Of a stretch of DNA of 64,000 nucleotides, positions 8,543 through 16,827 are shown in pieces (the first letter of the stretch is position 1; each line of letters begins with the position of its first letter). The translations under genes were made by a program, and so were the position numbers. The notes below the pieces were generated by a model, which did no database searches, had not been told where the DNA came from, and worked only from the letters and a program-made list of their open reading frames with translations. The DNA is from WLND01 sp040398845 (GTDB lineage Bacteria > Actinomycetota > Actinomycetes > S36-B12): the NCBI GenBank assembly GCA_040398845.1, contig JBBATH010000010.1, positions 67,089-131,088 on the forward strand, read 5' to 3'.

Positions 8543-8770
8543 ATGACAATTCTCTTCGTTCTCCTTGCGATGGCCGCAATCGCTTCAGTCGGGCTGGCGG
8601 CAGCGGGCCGACTCGGAGCCCTGCCAGAAGCGGAGCCGGATCTCAGGCCGGAGGGCTCGGCCGGCAATCCAACGTTTGATGTCGTGTTGCGCGGATATCG
8701 AATGGACGAGGTCGACGCCGTGATCGAGGACCTCCAGCGCCAGTTGGGTGAGCGGCCGGATCAGCCATGA
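8543..8770 (+). CDS. Small membrane-anchored DivIVA-domain protein
   Basis: 75 residues. Residues 2-24 form one hydrophobic N-terminal segment (ILFVLLAMAAIASVGLAAAG). The C-terminal third, FDVVLRGYRMDEVDAVIEDL, is the short membrane-targeting DivIVA motif seen in polar-growth and septum proteins. Actinobacteria often have such a peptide close to DUF3117. It may act at the growing cell pole or septum, but that is inferred from the motif only. Confidence 0.75.
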   Translation: MTILFVLLAMAAIASVGLAAAGRLGALPEAEPDLRPEGSAGNPTFDVVLRGYRMDEVDAVIEDLQRQLGERPDQP

Positions 8771-8879
8771 GGAGGCCTGAGGACTCGGCAGCGGGACGAT
8801 ACTGAACGATCCCTGCCCCGCCCTCTTGCAGGCGCCTGCGGCCCGAGATAATAGGCACAACGCAAGGAAAGGGGAGGCA

Positions 8880-9047
8880 ATGGCCGCGATGAAGCCGCGA
8901 ACAGGTGATGGCCCAATGGAGGTCACCAAGGAAGGACGTGGCTATGTCATGCGCGTACCGCTTGAGGGGGGCGGACGACTTGTCGTCGAGCTGAACGGCG
9001 TTGAAGCCAAGGAGCTCGGCGAGCACCTTCTCGCTCACTTCTCCTAG
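8880..9047 (+). CDS. DUF3117 family protein
   Basis: 55 residues, the usual length. Sequence begins MAAMKPRTGDGPMEVTKEGR and ends with LGEHLLAHF, close to invariant in actinobacteria. The function is unknown. ATG at 8880 has AAAGGGGAGG just upstream; the frame is open further up to 8826 without a ribosome site. A rho-independent terminator follows directly. Confidence 0.88.
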   Translation: MAAMKPRTGDGPMEVTKEGRGYVMRVPLEGGGRLVVELNGVEAKELGEHLLAHFS

Positions 9048-9059
9048 ATTGACCGCTCG

Positions 9060-9094
9060 AAAAGGGGTGTCGGCCTGAGGTCGGCACCCCTTTT
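9060..9094 (+). terminator. Rho-independent terminator after the DUF3117 gene
   Basis: An A4-G4 start and C4-T4 end frame a 16-bp stem with two G-U pairs and a short loop, ending in TTTT. It begins 13 bases after the DUF3117 stop and also faces the end of the convergent methyltransferase gene, so it may act both ways. Confidence 0.8.
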
Positions 9095-9097
9095 GAA

Positions 9098-9778
9098 TCA
9101 TGAGCGCATTGATGCAACGAGCAGGCCTCGCCCTACCGTGAGGAGCGCAGGCATCCAGTGGTCCTCGTCGCGAAGCGCGCTGGCGACGTGTCGTAGGGCA
9201 GTCATGTCGGTGTCGTGGCGAAGCGGGTCTGCAATGCCGGAGTCAGAGAGCACCTGATCGAAGATCACCAGGCCACCGACCCGAAGGAGTCGACTCGCTT
9301 GGGTGAGGATGGCGGGGTATTCACCCTTGTCGCTGTCGGCGAAGACAATGTCGTAGGCGTGATCGCTGAGTCGCGGCAGCACTTCGAGTGCCCGACCGGT
9401 GATGAGGCGAGCGCGTACATGGTCGTAGCCGAGGGATGCAAAGGTGTCGCGGGCGGACCGTTGGTGCTCGGCCTCAAGATCGATGGACGTCAGGACGCCA
9501 TCCGGGGTCATGCCGCGCAGGAGCGCAGCGCCTGACACTCCCGTACCCGTGCCGATCTCGACTACTGCGCCGGCGCCGGCGAGTGATGCAAAGAGCGTGA
9601 GGAGTGAGGCGGTCGCGTGGCTGACGGGCGTGAGGCCGACCTCACCGGCGAGGTCTCGGGCCTCCTGCAGCTGTTCACTATCGTCAGGCCAAGCCTCTGC
9701 GTAAGCCCAGGCAGCGGGGCTGACTGGCCCGATCGACCGGAAGTCCAGCCGGTCATTGCCGGTTGCGTAGTCAGACAT
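9098..9778 (-). CDS. O-methyltransferase, SAM-dependent
   Basis: 226 residues, class I methyltransferase of the catechol-type O-methyltransferase family 3. Seen: AVVEIGTGTGVSGAALLRG (motif I, SAM binding), TSIDLEAEHQRSAR (motif II), YDIVFADSDKGEY (motif IV, metal-binding Asp) and GGLVIFDQVLSDSG. The acceptor is unknown. ATG 9778 is preferred over an upstream in-frame start at 9931, because GGAGG lies six bases before it and the longer form would overlap htrA. Divergent from htrA. Confidence 0.85.
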   Translation of the reverse strand: MSDYATGNDRLDFRSIGPVSPAAWAYAEAWPDDSEQLQEARDLAGEVGLTPVSHATASLLTLFASLAGAGAVVEIGTGTGVSGAALLRGMTPDGVLTSIDLEAEHQRSARDTFASLGYDHVRARLITGRALEVLPRLSDHAYDIVFADSDKGEYPAILTQASRLLRVGGLVIFDQVLSDSGIADPLRHDTDMTALRHVASALRDEDHWMPALLTVGRGLLVASMRS

Positions 9779-9844
9779 GTCGACCTCCGTCCTTCGTGGT
9801 GCGTCGATTTCCATGTAACGTAGATGCAGCCTAGCCTGAGCGCT

Positions 9845-11056
9845 GTGAGCAACGAAGATTCCTATGCCATGCCGAGCGACGCACCAATCAATGCTGCGAG
9901 CGGGCCTGAGGTCCTCCCGCCGGTCCAACAACCGGCCCCGTCACCGCTCCCGAAGGTGTCGCCTGCTCGTCGTCAGGGCCTCGGTGCCTTCGCCGTCGTG
10001 CTCATCGCAGCCGTGACCGCGCTCATTGTCGGAGGGGTCGCAGGCGTTGGCGGTTACGTGCTTGGTCGGGAGGTCGATTCGGTCGCCTCGGGCGGACAAT
10101 CCGAGGTGCAGGTACTCCCTCAGTCCAGCGCAGACTCACCAGTGCGCGCACCGGACTCGATCGCCGGGATCGTCACCTCGGTTCTGCCATCAGTGGTGTC
10201 GATCGTTGCCGAGGGGAATAGTGACTCGGGCAGCGGCTCCGGCTTCGTCCTTCGCTCCGACGGCTACATCCTCACGAACAACCACGTCGTGAGCCTCGTG
10301 AAGGACGGCGGCGACATCACTGTGGTGTTCAGCAACGGCGACGAGGTTGCGGGCAAGGTGGTCGGCACGAACGTTTCGTACGACCTTGCGGTCATCAAGG
10401 TGGATCGCAAGGGACTACCCGCCATCGCCCTCGGAAACTCGAAGGCCGCACGGGTGGGTGACGCTGTCATTGCCATCGGAGCACCGCTCGGACTCGAGGG
10501 CACCGTCACCTCAGGAATCGTGAGCGCCGTCGATCGCGTGGTGACGGCCGGTGGCACCGATGACCTCGCCTACATCAATGCGATCCAGACGGATGCCGCC
10601 ATTAATCCCGGCAACTCGGGCGGACCGCTCCTCGACGCCGCAGGACGGGTCATCGGAATCAACTCGGCGATCGCGTCGCTGGCGACGAATGGGGAGCCGG
10701 GCAGTATCGGCCTGGGTTTCGCGATCCCAGTCAACTCGGCGAAGCGGATCGCGGAGGAGCTCATTGCGACCGGTGTGTCGAAGACGCCGGCCATCGGAGT
10801 GTCACTCGACACGACCTACTCCGATCGAGGAGCGAAGGTGCGCGAGATCACCGCTGGCGGACCGGCGCAGAAGGCCGGCATCGAGGTCGGCGACGTCATC
10901 ACGCGGATCGGAAAGCGGCTTATCAAGGACGCCACCGAACTCGTGGTGGCGGTGCGAAGCTACGCACCCGGTGAAGAGGTCGATGTCGAGTTCGAGCGCG
11001 ACGGCAAGGGCACGATCGTCAAGATAACCCTGGGAGCCCTTCCGAACAAGGGCTGA
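9845..11056 (+). CDS. htrA: HtrA/DegP-type serine protease with PDZ domain
   Basis: Membrane-anchored envelope protease/chaperone, 403 residues. A short cytoplasmic Pro-rich stretch is followed by one transmembrane helix at about 46-72. The trypsin-like domain shows NNHVV (His147), YDLAVI (Asp) and NPGNSGGPLL (Ser258). A single PDZ domain (GVSLDTTYSDRG ... AGIEVGDVITRIG) ends the protein. GTG 9845 chosen because TAGCCT ends seven bases before it; ATG 9824 is an alternative. tatB follows closely, as in other actinobacteria. Confidence 0.93.
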   Translation: MSNEDSYAMPSDAPINAASGPEVLPPVQQPAPSPLPKVSPARRQGLGAFAVVLIAAVTALIVGGVAGVGGYVLGREVDSVASGGQSEVQVLPQSSADSPVRAPDSIAGIVTSVLPSVVSIVAEGNSDSGSGSGFVLRSDGYILTNNHVVSLVKDGGDITVVFSNGDEVAGKVVGTNVSYDLAVIKVDRKGLPAIALGNSKAARVGDAVIAIGAPLGLEGTVTSGIVSAVDRVVTAGGTDDLAYINAIQTDAAINPGNSGGPLLDAAGRVIGINSAIASLATNGEPGSIGLGFAIPVNSAKRIAEELIATGVSKTPAIGVSLDTTYSDRGAKVREITAGGPAQKAGIEVGDVITRIGKRLIKDATELVVAVRSYAPGEEVDVEFERDGKGTIVKITLGALPNKG

Positions 11057-11104
11057 CCTACCTGGCAGATGACGCGATACGACGGGGCGGCGTACGCTGA
11101 CGAC

Positions 11105-11461
11105 GTGTTTGACATCGGCATCGGCGAGATCATGATCCTTGCCGTTCTGGGCCTGCTTGTATTCGGTCCGGAACGGTTGCCGAAGGCGGCCGCGGATGCG
11201 GTACGCATGCTGAAACAGGTTCGGGGTATGGCGGCCAACGCCCGGCAGGATCTTGCTGACTCTGCGGGGATCGACATGAGCGACACCGTCGAAGCCGTTC
11301 GCAGCCTCGGTGACCTGCACCCACGCAAACTCGCCTCAGGGCTTTTCTCCGATGAAGCGGATGCGCCTGCAGGCCAGCCAGCGAAAGCGTCACCGGGAGG
11401 CGCTACATCTGGGACTGCAGCCCCGCCCCCTCGGCCGGCGTTCGACCCGGACGCGACCTGA
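11105..11461 (+). CDS. tatB: Sec-independent translocase subunit TatB
   Basis: 118 residues. MFDIGIGEIMILAVLGLLVFGPERLP is the single TatA/B transmembrane helix plus FGP hinge, with the Glu near the N terminus typical of TatB. An amphipathic helix and a Pro/Ala-rich tail follow. It works with TatC in exporting folded twin-arginine proteins. GTG 11105 is chosen over ATG 11069 because TACGCT ends six bases before it and the protein then starts at the helix. Lies 48 bases after htrA. Confidence 0.88.
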   Translation: MFDIGIGEIMILAVLGLLVFGPERLPKAAADAVRMLKQVRGMAANARQDLADSAGIDMSDTVEAVRSLGDLHPRKLASGLFSDEADAPAGQPAKASPGGATSGTAAPPPRPAFDPDAT

Positions 11462-11480
11462 TCTGCGAATCGCGCGTAAG

Positions 11481-12617
11481 TCAGCGTCCCGCCGGGGTAA
11501 GGCCAAGCGACATTCCGGCGAGGCCGCGAGGCCGAGCGCCGAGGGTGCGAGCGATGGCGGTGAGGGCGACCGCTGCAGGCTCCTGTGGATGGCTGAGAAC
11601 GAGAGGGCTACCGTCATCACCGCCCTCGCGCAGTTTCACGTCGAATGGGATCTGGCCGAGCAGCGGAACATTCGTGCCGAGCGCCGAGGTGAGCTGCTCC
11701 GCAACCAGCGCCCCGCCGCCGAACCCGAAGAGGTCGATGGGCTCCCCGCAGTGTGGGCACGGGAAACTGCTCATGTTCTCGATGACCCCGGCAACCTTCT
11801 GGTGGGTCTGCTCGGCGAGGGTTCCGGCGCGGACGGCGACGTCAGCGGCAGCTGCCTGCGGGGTCGTCACGACAACGATCTCGGCGTTCGGGAGCAACTG
11901 CGCGGTTGAGATTGCAATGTCGCCGGTGCCTGGTGGTAGGTCGAGGAGCAGGACGTCGAGGTCGCCCCACCAGACGTCGGCGAGGAACTGCTGAAGTGCC
12001 CGATGGAGCATGGGCCCCCGGAAGGCGACCGGTTGGGTGACCCCGCCGGGCTTGAACGGCAGCATCGAAATGACACGAACACCGAACCCGGTCGGCGGCA
12101 TGATCATCCCCTCGACCATCGTGGGCGGGGCGGTGGCGCCGAGCATCCTGGGGATTGAGTGCCCGTAGACGTCGGCGTCGACGAGCCCGACCGACAGGCC
12201 CATGCCCACCATTGCGACGGCGAGGTTTGCGGTGACCGAGGACTTCCCCACCCCGCCCTTTCCGGAGGCGATGGCGTAAACGCGGGTGAGGGAGCCGGGC
12301 TGCGCGAATGGGATCTCGCGCTCGTCGTGGCCGCGCAGCAGTTTCTTGAGCTCCGCTCGTTGCTCATCGCCCATGACATCGAGTTCGACGACGACGGACG
12401 AAACCCCCGCAACGGCGCTCACGGCCGTGGTGACCCGCTCAGTGATGGTGTCGCGCATCGGGCAGCCGGAGACGGTGAGGTAGACGCCGACTGTCACGGT
12501 GCCATCGTCGGCGATGTCAACGCTTTTGAGCATGCCAATCTCGGTGATGGGCCGGTGGATCTCGGGGTCTTCCACGGTGGCGAGGGCCGCCTGCACGGCG
12601 GCAACATCGATTGGCAT
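11481..12617 (-). CDS. mrp: Mrp/ApbC-family iron-sulfur carrier ATPase
   Basis: 378 residues. The N-terminal MIP18/DUF59 domain (VEDPEIHRPITEIGM) is followed by a P-loop NTPase with the deviant Walker A ASGKGGVGKSSV, DADVYGHSIPRMLG, and LLLDLPPGTGD. CPHCGEP near residue 300 is the CxxC that holds a bridging Fe-S cluster. The family loads Fe-S clusters onto apo-proteins. TACGAT ends six bases before the ATG, so the message is probably leaderless. Converges with tatB. Confidence 0.93.
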   Translation of the reverse strand: MPIDVAAVQAALATVEDPEIHRPITEIGMLKSVDIADDGTVTVGVYLTVSGCPMRDTITERVTTAVSAVAGVSSVVVELDVMGDEQRAELKKLLRGHDEREIPFAQPGSLTRVYAIASGKGGVGKSSVTANLAVAMVGMGLSVGLVDADVYGHSIPRMLGATAPPTMVEGMIMPPTGFGVRVISMLPFKPGGVTQPVAFRGPMLHRALQQFLADVWWGDLDVLLLDLPPGTGDIAISTAQLLPNAEIVVVTTPQAAAADVAVRAGTLAEQTHQKVAGVIENMSSFPCPHCGEPIDLFGFGGGALVAEQLTSALGTNVPLLGQIPFDVKLREGGDDGSPLVLSHPQEPAAVALTAIARTLGARPRGLAGMSLGLTPAGR

Positions 12618-12646
12618 GGCTTGATCGTAGGACGTGCGCGGTGACG

Positions 12647-13180
12647 TCAGGTCGGGCGGTCTTCGCCCCTTGACCGTCGCTCGGCCTCGATTGCGTCCAT
12701 CCGGGCGGTGAGGTCCTCGACCAGATCACGCAGTTCCCCGCGCATGTAGTCGCGCGTCGCCACCTCGCCGAGGGCGAGTCGAATGGAGGCAAGCTCACGG
12801 GCGAGGTAATCACTGTCGGCGAGCAGGCGCTCGGTGCGCTGGCGATCCTCCTGGTACTGGATGCGTTCGCGGTCGGTTTGCCTGTTCTGGGCCAGGAGGA
12901 TGAGCGGCGCAGCGTAGGAGGCCTGGAGGGAAAGGAGCAGTGTGAGGAAGATGAAGGGGAAGAAGTCGGGTCGCAGATCCTCTGGGCCGACCGTGTTCCA
13001 GAGCACCCAGGTGACCACTACCGCGGTCATCCATGCAATGAAGGACCACGAGCCGATGTACCGGGCGACCTTCTCCGAGACCTGCCCGAACCGCTCCGGA
13101 TTGTAGGCATCGCGGATCGAGACACCTCGCTTCCGCGGCTGATCGAGCCCGGATTGTCGTCGGCGTGGCGAGCTAACCAC
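12647..13180 (-). CDS. DUF1003 membrane protein
   Basis: 177 residues. Two transmembrane helices, FIAWMTAVVVTWVLWNTVG and FIFLTLLLSLQASYAAPLILLAQ, are followed by the conserved RQTDRERIQYQEDR and a coiled-coil tail rich in Glu and Arg. The family is membrane-located and its role is unknown. GTG 13180 overlaps the upstream gene's stop by eight bases, implying coupling. The partnership with an MgtE-N/CBS protein is conserved in actinobacteria and hints at a joint ion-related role. Confidence 0.85.
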   Translation of the reverse strand: MVSSPRRRQSGLDQPRKRGVSIRDAYNPERFGQVSEKVARYIGSWSFIAWMTAVVVTWVLWNTVGPEDLRPDFFPFIFLTLLLSLQASYAAPLILLAQNRQTDRERIQYQEDRQRTERLLADSDYLARELASIRLALGEVATRDYMRGELRDLVEDLTARMDAIEAERRSRGEDRPT

Positions 13181-14423
13181 GGTCGTCCCCGTCGTTTTCT
13201 CGCCAGTCCTCGGGAAGCATGTGATCGACCACGTCGTCGACGGTGACGGCGCCGATGAGCCGGCCATTTTCATCCACAACCGGCAGGGCCACGAGGTTGT
13301 AGGCCGCGAAGGTGCGCGTGACCACGGAGAGCGGAGCGTCCGGGCCCACCGGCACGAGGTTGGTGTCGAGGACGGAGGAGACGAGGGTCCCGGGCGGTTC
13401 CCGAAGGAGGCGCTGGAAGTGGGCGACCCCGAGGTACTTGCCGGTCGGTGTCTCGGTCGGCGCCCTCGTCACGTAGACCTGCGACGCGAGGGCAGGGGAG
13501 AGGTCCGGGTTGCGGATGTGCGCGAGGGCATCGGCGACGGTGGCGTCGGCCGGGAGCACGATCGGCTCGGTGGTCATCATGCCGCCGGCCGAGAAGTCGT
13601 CGTAGGTGAGCAGACGGCGGATGTCGTCGGCCTCATCGGGCTCCATGCGGTCGAGCAGCGCTGCGGCCTGCTCGGGTGGCAGCTCGGAAATGAGGTCTGC
13701 GGCGTCGTCAGGATCCATCTCCTCCAGGACGTCAGCCGCGCGCTCAGCCTCGAGCATCGACACGATCGCGACCCGATCGTCCTCTGGCAGTTCCTCGAGA
13801 ACATCGGCGAGCCGCTCGTCGTCAAGCTCCCGAGCCGCCTCGAGCCGCCGCTTTGGACTCAGGTCGTGCAGGACTGTCGCGACGTCGGCGGGACGCATCC
13901 GGTCGAGGCTGGCGATGAGGGATTCTGCGGACTGGTCGGCGGCGGGAAGGGACAGGCCCCCGATCTCCGACCAGTCGACGACGAATCGCTCACCACGTCG
14001 AAATCCGCCACCGCCGCGGCGTACGAAGAGCTGGGTGACATACCAGTCGGTCGTTCGGCTTTGCTCGAATGCGACATCGAGGATCGCGACGCGATCACCG
14101 GTCTCGAGCATTGCGACGGAGCGATCAAAGAGCTCGGCGGTGACAAGGGTCTCGCCGGCGCGCTGCTCGAAGCGGCGCAGGTTCACGGTTCCCGTGACGA
14201 TGACCTGCCCAGTGTCGATGGCGGTGACCTTAGTCATTGGAACGAAAATGCGTCGCCTTGGCTGAACCTCGACCACGAGCCCGGTCAGTCTTGGGGGATT
14301 CGACCCTGAGCGAAGCACAACGACGCCGTCGCGCACCTTGCCGACCTGATCGCCGTTGGGATCGAAGACCCCGATTCCGGACAGGCGGGCCAGGAACACC
14401 CGGGTCGCAGCACCTGTCGTCAC
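13173..14423 (-). CDS. PRC-barrel, MgtE N-terminal and CBS-pair protein without transporter domain
   Basis: 416 residues. Two PRC-barrel-like segments occupy about 1-150, then the MgtE N-domain with superhelical repeats (LEELPEDDRVAIVSML, LEEMDPDDAADLISELP, LLDRMEPDEADDIRRLL), then two CBS motifs ending in GRLIGAVTVDDVVDHMLPED. The magnesium channel domain of real MgtE is absent, so this is a sensor-like soluble relative. GTG start with TAGCCT ending six bases upstream (leaderless). Divergent from the EamA gene, and coupled to the DUF1003 gene. Confidence 0.85.
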   Translation of the reverse strand: MTTGAATRVFLARLSGIGVFDPNGDQVGKVRDGVVVLRSGSNPPRLTGLVVEVQPRRRIFVPMTKVTAIDTGQVIVTGTVNLRRFEQRAGETLVTAELFDRSVAMLETGDRVAILDVAFEQSRTTDWYVTQLFVRRGGGGFRRGERFVVDWSEIGGLSLPAADQSAESLIASLDRMRPADVATVLHDLSPKRRLEAARELDDERLADVLEELPEDDRVAIVSMLEAERAADVLEEMDPDDAADLISELPPEQAAALLDRMEPDEADDIRRLLTYDDFSAGGMMTTEPIVLPADATVADALAHIRNPDLSPALASQVYVTRAPTETPTGKYLGVAHFQRLLREPPGTLVSSVLDTNLVPVGPDAPLSVVTRTFAAYNLVALPVVDENGRLIGAVTVDDVVDHMLPEDWRENDGDDRG

Positions 14424-14429
14424 GGTCGA

Positions 14430-14439
14430 AGGCTACCGT
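14430..14439. promoter_or_regulatory. Interlocked divergent -10 elements, MgtE-N gene and EamA gene
   Basis: Bottom strand TAGCCT (14435-14430) lies six bases before the GTG at 14423; top strand TACCGT (14434-14439) lies seven bases before the GTG at 14447. The hexamers share the TA at 14434-14435, and the two start codons are 23 bp apart. Same design as the dapD/dapE region. Confidence 0.55.
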
Positions 14440-14446
14440 CGCGGGT

Positions 14447-15403
14447 GTGAATATGGCGGCGCCGACGCAGGGTGAACCCGTAGCGGGCGGGTTCGGGCGT
14501 GCGCACATGTCTCGGCCCTCTCGGATCGATGTGCTGTGGATGGGCGTCGCCGTTCTCTTCATTTCGGCATCGGGGCCGCTCATCACCGCGACGGTGGCCC
14601 CCGCCCTCGCGATCGCCTTCTGGCGGTGCTTTCTCGGGTCGGGTGCCACTGGCATCTGGGTCGCGTTCAAGGCGAGGAGTGAGTTTCGACGTCTCTCACG
14701 GGGCCAATGGCGCCTCATCATCGCGAGTGGGCTACTCCTCGGTGCGCATTTCGCCACGTGGGTGCCGTCCTTGCGGTTCACGTCCGTCGCGTCAGCAACC
14801 GCGCTCGTTGCGACTCAGCCGGTGTGGGCCGCCCTCATCGCCCGGTCGCGTGGCGTCCGGATTCAACGGCCCGTGTGGATCGGGATGGCCATCTCTCTCG
14901 CCGGAGTCCTTGTTCTTACGGGCGTCGATGTGTCCCTCGATCCACGACAGCTCATCGGTGACGTTCTTGCGCTGCTCGGCGCGATGCTCGCAGCGGCCTA
15001 CTTCACGGTCTCCGCCGAGGCGCGAAAGACCGTCTCGACGGCGACGCTGACGTTTGGCCTCTATGGGACCGCGGCGCTGCTGCTCGTCGCCTTATGCATG
15101 CTCCTGCGGCAGCCCCTCATCGGATTCTCAGCAGAGGCCTGGATCCTCATCCTCGTGCTCACCTTGACCGCGCAACTGCTCGGACACTCGCTCATCAACA
15201 AGGTCCTCGCGACAACCTCGGCCACCGTTGTATCGCTCGCGATTCTCTTCGAGCTCCCGGCTTCGACGATCATTGCTGCCGTGGCACTCGGGCAGGTACC
15301 GCCATGGGGCATCATCCCGGCCGCTGCACTCATCGTCACCGGGCTTGTCATCGTCATCAGGTCGAGCGACTCATCGGAGCTCACCGAGGCGCCGCCGGTA
15401 TGA
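14447..15403 (+). CDS. EamA/DMT-superfamily transporter
   Basis: 318 residues with about ten hydrophobic helices in two EamA repeats. FWRCFLGSG and LRFTSVASATALVATQPVW in the first half are mirrored by ALLGAMLAAAYFTVSAEARK and later helices in the second. Members export amino acids or other metabolites; the substrate here is unknown. GTG 14447 is leaderless-type; a later ATG within MSRPSRIDVLW is an alternative. Its TGA overlaps the glpK ATG, so it could be co-transcribed with the glycerol genes. Confidence 0.85.
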   Translation: MNMAAPTQGEPVAGGFGRAHMSRPSRIDVLWMGVAVLFISASGPLITATVAPALAIAFWRCFLGSGATGIWVAFKARSEFRRLSRGQWRLIIASGLLLGAHFATWVPSLRFTSVASATALVATQPVWAALIARSRGVRIQRPVWIGMAISLAGVLVLTGVDVSLDPRQLIGDVLALLGAMLAAAYFTVSAEARKTVSTATLTFGLYGTAALLLVALCMLLRQPLIGFSAEAWILILVLTLTAQLLGHSLINKVLATTSATVVSLAILFELPASTIIAAVALGQVPPWGIIPAAALIVTGLVIVIRSSDSSELTEAPPV

Positions 15404-16827
15404 GCGTCCTCGCGATCGATCAGGGCACGTCGGGTACGAAGGCGATCGTTGTCGACGATGCCGGCGTGGTTCGGGCCGTGGTTGAAGTCCCGGTGCGACC
15501 GGTGTATCTCGCCGGCGGCGGGGTCGAGCAGGATCCGGACCAGTTGCTCGCCTCAGTTCTCGAGGCTGGTCGCCAGGCCTGCGCCGCCGCGGGCCTGTCG
15601 ATCGATGCCGTCGCCCTCGCGAACCAGGGCGAGACTGTGCTCGCATGGGATCCGGATACCGGCCGGCCCCTTTCGCAGGCGATCGTGTGGCAGGACAACC
15701 GGTCGGGAGGGATCTGTGAGGGGCTCTCGGCGCATGCTGAGCTCATCGCACTCCGCACGGGCCTCGTCCTCGATCCGTACTTCTCCGCACCCAAGATGAC
15801 CTGGCTGCGCCGCAACGTCACGCGCGACGGCGTCGTCACGACGACGGATGCCTGGCTCATCCACCATCTCACCGGGGAGTTCGTGAGCGACGTCACCACC
15901 GCGAGCAGATCGCTGATCCTCGATCTCGATACGACCCGCTGGGACCCTGAACTCCTCGGAATCTTCGGGCTTGAAGGTGAGCCGCTGCCACGTCTCGTGG
16001 GTTGCGACGAGGTCGCTGGCACCACATCGGCGTTCGGGCCCCAGGTACCGGTGGTGGGTCTCATCGTCGACCAGCAGGCGGCGCTGCTCGCCGAGGGGTG
16101 CCTAGCGCCGGGGATGGCGAAGTGCACGTACGGAACCGGGGCCTTTGTGGTGGCGAGCACGGGGGCCGATGCCGTCCGTTCGACAACCGGACTCACGACA
16201 TCGGTGGCATGGCGCATGAGGGGGACCACGGAGTACTGCGTCGACGGGCAGGTGCTCACGGCCGGGTCCGCTGTTCGCTGGCTGGAGGATCTCGGCATCA
16301 TCGCCAGTGCGGCCGGGGTCGATGCGGCCGCTGCATCGGACAGCGGCGGTGTCCTCTTCACTCCGGCGCTCGCAGGCCTGGCAGCACCTTGGTGGCGCTC
16401 GGATGCGCAGGCTGCGTTCACCGGCTTGAGCCTGTCGACGGGTGCCTCGCACCTTGTCCGCGCGGTCATCGACGGCATCGCAGCGCAGATCGCAGACCTC
16501 GTCCGGGTGATCGCTGAAGATACCGGCGTTCCGATCGCTCGACTGAGGGTCGATGGCGGCCTCACGAATTCGCGTGTCCTCATGCAGGCGCAGGCTGATC
16601 TGCTCCAGGCGCCGGTCGACGTGTATCCGTCGGCGCATGCGACTGCTCTGGGTGCTGCTGCCCTCGCCCGTCTCGCGCTGGATCCGACCCTGAGGCCCGC
16701 TGACGCCGTGGGAGGCTGGGCGCCATCAACGACCTACGAGCCGCGTATGTCAGCAGACGAGGCCGCGTACCATCTTGGGGCTTGGCGGTCAGCGATCGAG
16801 CGCGTGATGCCGAAGGTGGAGCCATGA
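15400..16827 (+). CDS. glpK: FGGY-family kinase, likely glycerol kinase
   Basis: 475 residues. MSVLAIDQGTSGTKAIVVDD is the N-terminal phosphate motif, then AIVWQDNRSGG, GLIVDQQAALLAEGC and CTYGTGAFVV (the glycerol kinase adenosine/ATP region), and LRVDGGLTNSRVLMQAQADL near the C terminus. These favour glycerol kinase over xylulokinase or other FGGY members, and the next genes encode glycerol-3-phosphate oxidation proteins. Starts in an ATGA overlap with the EamA gene and ends in an ATGA overlap with the next, so the genes are translationally coupled. Confidence 0.82.
   Translation: MSVLAIDQGTSGTKAIVVDDAGVVRAVVEVPVRPVYLAGGGVEQDPDQLLASVLEAGRQACAAAGLSIDAVALANQGETVLAWDPDTGRPLSQAIVWQDNRSGGICEGLSAHAELIALRTGLVLDPYFSAPKMTWLRRNVTRDGVVTTTDAWLIHHLTGEFVSDVTTASRSLILDLDTTRWDPELLGIFGLEGEPLPRLVGCDEVAGTTSAFGPQVPVVGLIVDQQAALLAEGCLAPGMAKCTYGTGAFVVASTGADAVRSTTGLTTSVAWRMRGTTEYCVDGQVLTAGSAVRWLEDLGIIASAAGVDAAAASDSGGVLFTPALAGLAAPWWRSDAQAAFTGLSLSTGASHLVRAVIDGIAAQIADLVRVIAEDTGVPIARLRVDGGLTNSRVLMQAQADLLQAPVDVYPSAHATALGAAALARLALDPTLRPADAVGGWAPSTTYEPRMSADEAAYHLGAWRSAIERVMPKVEP

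Noticed and set aside
13221..14309. 362-codon plus-strand frame over the MgtE-N/CBS gene
   Set aside because: Fully antisense to a gene with recognisable PRC, MgtE-N and CBS motifs; composition follows the opposite-strand codon pattern.
15420..16583. 387-codon minus-strand frame inside glpK
   Set aside because: Antisense to intact glycerol kinase motifs; rich in Arg, Ser and Pro as such shadows are.
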